Shown in pieces: positions 30,602 to 32,879 of a DNA stretch of 32,879 bases (position 1 is the first letter of the stretch; the number at the start of each line of letters is the position of its first letter). The notes under the pieces were generated by a model. It worked only from the letters and a program-made list of their open reading frames with translations, searched no databases and had not been told where the DNA came from. Source of the DNA: Clostridia bacterium (lineage in GTDB: Bacteria > Bacillota > Clostridia > Oscillospirales > UBA644). A program made the position numbers and the translations under genes. The stretch spans positions 1 to 32,879 of the forward strand of contig JAFSAH010000003.1 of the NCBI GenBank assembly GCA_017441125.1, in the 5' to 3' direction.

Positions 30602-31651
30602 ATGATAAAAGAAATCATACTTGAACACCTGCGAAAATATCCGTTTATGGAAATTACGGATTTAATAAAGCTTGTTTTTCAAAATGAATTCGGCGGCGGG
30701 CATTTAATCAAAGATGAAAATATAAGTCTGCGCAGAATTCAGGAGGAGCTTAAAAGCATAGAGCCCAACAAATCGCTTCCCCTTACGGAGGATATAGGAA
30801 ACGGACTCGTAAGATTAAATCTTGCGGCTTTAGATGAAAAAATCTCCCCGGAAGCAATAAATTTATGTTTTATTGCAAGCGCAAACGAAATAAAAGGTTC
30901 CGTTGAGAGCTTTGAAAGCAAAATATCCGTAATTGCAAAGCTATGCAAAGAGGGTTCTGTTCCTTTCAGCGAAAAACAGTTTGCCGAATACATGAATGAC
31001 TATAAAAATACGGGATATGCGCCCGTAAGTCACAGCGAAGCCTACAGAAAAGAATACAAGCCCGCATACAGAATCATAAAAAAGGAATACGCCGAAATTC
31101 TCGAAGCCGTATCAATTATTGAAAAAACGGCAGAAAACAAACGAACTGCAGTTGCCATTGACGGCAGATGCGCTTCGGGAAAAACGGCTTTGGCAGAGAA
31201 ATTAAAAAGGATTTTCCACTGCGAAATAATACATATGGATGATTTTTTCCTTCCCTTTGAAAAACGCACTTCGGAAAGATTGGCTGAACCCGGCGGAAAC
31301 ATTGACTACGAACGGTTTGAAGATGAGGTCCTGAATAATTTGAGCTCCGAAAAGAGTTTTTCCTACGGCATTTTCAACTGCGAAACGGGAAAAATCGAAA
31401 AGCTCCGTGAAATTAAGCCTTCAAAAATCATAATCATTGAAGGTTCATACAGTCATCACCCAAGATTTTCCGATAATTATGACGTAAAAATATTCCTTTC
31501 CACAGATTCCGAAGCTCAATTAGAAAGGATCAAAGAAAGAAACGGAGAGGCATGGCTGAAAATGTTCAAGGAAAAATGGATTCCAATGGAAGAAAAATAT
31601 TTCAGCGCTTTCAACATTGAAAGCCTTGCGGACATAAAATTAAAAACATAA
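30602..31651 (+). CDS. Fusion of an uncharacterised N-terminal domain to a uridine-kinase-like P-loop domain
   Basis: Residues 1 to about 170 form a mostly helical domain I do not recognise, with conserved-looking FQNEFGGGHLIKD near residue 26 and IGNGLVRLNL near 65. Residues about 180-345 are a uridine/pantothenate-kinase-like domain: Walker A GRCASGKT (188-195), a catalytic-type DDFF at 213-216, IIIIEGSYSHHP near 280 and a LID-like ERIKERNG. Enzymes of this fold phosphorylate uridine, nicotinamide riboside or pantothenate. The start follows GGAGAACC by about ten bases. It stands alone, converging on the Xaa-Pro peptidase gene. The substrate of the kinase domain is not predictable here. Confidence 0.82.
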   Translation: MIKEIILEHLRKYPFMEITDLIKLVFQNEFGGGHLIKDENISLRRIQEELKSIEPNKSLPLTEDIGNGLVRLNLAALDEKISPEAINLCFIASANEIKGSVESFESKISVIAKLCKEGSVPFSEKQFAEYMNDYKNTGYAPVSHSEAYRKEYKPAYRIIKKEYAEILEAVSIIEKTAENKRTAVAIDGRCASGKTALAEKLKRIFHCEIIHMDDFFLPFEKRTSERLAEPGGNIDYERFEDEVLNNLSSEKSFSYGIFNCETGKIEKLREIKPSKIIIIEGSYSHHPRFSDNYDVKIFLSTDSEAQLERIKERNGEAWLKMFKEKWIPMEEKYFSAFNIESLADIKLKT

Positions 31652-31657
31652 ATGAAC

Positions 31658-31690
31658 TGCACCCCATAAGCGTAACACTTTTGGGGTGCA
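31658..31690. terminator. Shared hairpin between converging genes
   Basis: The perfect TGCACCCCA/TGGGGTGCA stem (31658-31666 with 31682-31690) plus an AAG/CTT inner pair lies between two converging stops. Tracts of T are poor on both sides, but position suggests a bidirectional terminator. Confidence 0.65.
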
Positions 31691-31702
31691 TAAATTATGC
31701 AA

Positions 31703-32782
31703 TTATAAAATTATAAGCTTTTTATCAGAAGCGGTAATATCGATTACTCCGTCGTTTTTCACCACAACAAGGTCTTCGATTCTTACGCCGAACTTTCCTT
31801 CCATGTAGATACCCGGCTCAACGCTCATGATTGAATTTTCACAAATATTCTTTTCAAACATCTGGCTGAAGTTGGGAGCCTCATGGACCTCAACCCCGAC
31901 GCCGTGACCGAGAGAATGTCCGAAATATTCACCGTAGCCTGCTTCAGTTATGACTTCTCTTGCTATGGAATCAGCCTCTTTACCCGTAATACCTGCTTTG
32001 ATTCCCGCAATAGCCTTCATCTGCGCTTCAAGAACGATATTATAAACCTTTTCCTGCTCTTCCGAAACATGACCCACGGCAACCGTTCGTGTCATATCGC
32101 TTACATAGCCGTTAAAGGAAGAGCCGTAGTCTATTGTGATAAAATCCCCTGCTTCAATAACCTTATCCGAGGGTACCGCATGGGGTAACGCGCCGTTTGC
32201 GCCCGAAGCGACGATAATTGAAAAAGGCATTTCTCCCGAACCGTTGCGTCTCATGTCAAACTCAAGCTCAAAGGCTATCTGCTTTTCAGTAATGCCCTTC
32301 TTCCAATTTGAAGCTATAAAGTCCTGAATATAAAGGAATGATTTATCGGTAATCTTTTGAGCCTCAATAACATATTGAATTTCCTTCTCGTCTTTTGTCT
32401 GACGAAGGCTTGAAATTGCGCTGTCTCCGTTAAGGAATTCCTTTTCAGGCATAGCGTCAATATATGCCTTTGCCTGAAGATAAGAAAGTCTTCCCGATTC
32501 AAAATATACTGTTTTAATATCAAGACGTTTTTCTTCAAAGAACTTTTTAACAGACTCGGAATGAGACCCCGAAAGAAGAACCACATCCGTAGGCTTTTTA
32601 ATATTAGTCTTGGCAGCGGTAATGTATCTGAAGTCCGTCATGAAAACAGAAAGCTCTTTGGTAACAACCAAAACCCCGTTGGAGGTTTCCATGCCCGTAA
32701 AATATCTTCTGTTTTTACTGTCCACAATAATAAACGCGGACTTTTCGTTAAGAAGGGCCTGAAGCTTTTCTATTCTGCTCAT
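31703..32782 (-). CDS. Xaa-Pro aminopeptidase, M24 family
   Basis: This two-metal peptidase removes N-terminal residues before proline (or splits Xaa-Pro dipeptides). The 359-residue protein has a creatinase-type N-terminal domain (about 1-125) and a pita-bread catalytic domain with the five metal ligands: ITIDYGSSFNGYVSDMTRT (two Asp), GHSLGHGVGVEVHEAP (His), SVEPGIY (Glu) and GVRIEDL (Glu). The start is the ATG at 32782, seven bases after AAAGGTG; a TTG at 32788 is less well placed. PepP and PepQ types cannot be separated by eye. It is single, with about 97 unassigned upstream bases to the window edge. Confidence 0.95.
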   Translation of the reverse strand: MSRIEKLQALLNEKSAFIIVDSKNRRYFTGMETSNGVLVVTKELSVFMTDFRYITAAKTNIKKPTDVVLLSGSHSESVKKFFEEKRLDIKTVYFESGRLSYLQAKAYIDAMPEKEFLNGDSAISSLRQTKDEKEIQYVIEAQKITDKSFLYIQDFIASNWKKGITEKQIAFELEFDMRRNGSGEMPFSIIVASGANGALPHAVPSDKVIEAGDFITIDYGSSFNGYVSDMTRTVAVGHVSEEQEKVYNIVLEAQMKAIAGIKAGITGKEADSIAREVITEAGYGEYFGHSLGHGVGVEVHEAPNFSQMFEKNICENSIMSVEPGIYMEGKFGVRIEDLVVVKNDGVIDITASDKKLIIL

Positions 32783-32879
32783 AATCAATCACCTTTCCTG
32801 TTCCTTTTTTCCAAACACCTTTTGAATTTTATAAATAAAGTAGCCTTATTTCCTATTGGGTCAACGAGAAACGACTTAA

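Overview
The window looks like a chromosomal segment of a low-GC, monoderm member of the Clostridia, most likely a gut or rumen Oscillospirales/Ruminococcaceae-type organism. The assignment rests on AT-rich intergenic DNA with consensus sigma-A promoters (TTGACA-N17-TATAAT), strong GGAGG-type ribosome binding sites, a Firmicutes L20-type leader before infC-rpmI-rplT, an mltG-trmR pair arranged as in Bacillus, class B sortases, ECF-type vitamin transport and an smc-ftsY cluster. I see no insertion sequence, phage gene, CRISPR array, tRNA or rRNA. This is mostly housekeeping DNA with a few accessory-looking surface and uptake genes.

Layout. 1-6645 is mainly on the minus strand: SGNH esterase, a small membrane protein and cytidine deaminase (probably one operon); a lone small plus-strand gene; an orphan class I fumarase alpha subunit; a TIM-barrel sugar isomerase; and an arylamine N-acetyltransferase-thrC-thrB operon behind a perfect consensus promoter. 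6976-9972 is on the plus strand: mscL with a zinc-ribbon tail, a G5/3D-domain cell-wall protein behind a long structured leader, and a second TIM-barrel isomerase. 10028-18946, also plus, carries a small membrane protein whose 3' end contains the infC promoter, then infC-rpmI-rplT, then a nine-gene run: an apparently inactivated beta-lactamase-fold protein, ttcA, tmk, a DJ-1/PfpI protein, 5-formyl-THF cyclo-ligase, a CPBP protease, mltG, trmR and an RseC-like protein. Two terminator hairpins close this block.

19064-30173 is on the minus strand: a membrane-anchored parvulin foldase, the smc-ftsY-rdgB cluster, a pair of class B sortases (one a lipoprotein with two Ig-like domains), and a B12-riboswitch-controlled pair of a DUF4430 (transcobalamin-like) lipoprotein and an ECF S component. 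The right end holds a plus-strand fusion of an unknown domain to a uridine-kinase-like P-loop domain, converging on a minus-strand Xaa-Pro aminopeptidase.

The most notable points are: infC almost certainly starts at AUU, with a leader attenuator upstream; the cobalamin riboswitch ties the DUF4430 lipoprotein and its S component to B12 uptake; one sortase appears to be a lipoprotein with BIG2 domains; the beta-lactamase-fold protein has lost its catalytic lysine; the fumarase alpha subunit has no beta partner nearby; and the leader of the 3D-domain gene may be an undescribed cis-regulatory RNA. Several starts (smc and the parvulin at TTG; thrC, tmk, ftsY and rdgB at internal ATGs) were set by ribosome-binding-site position.
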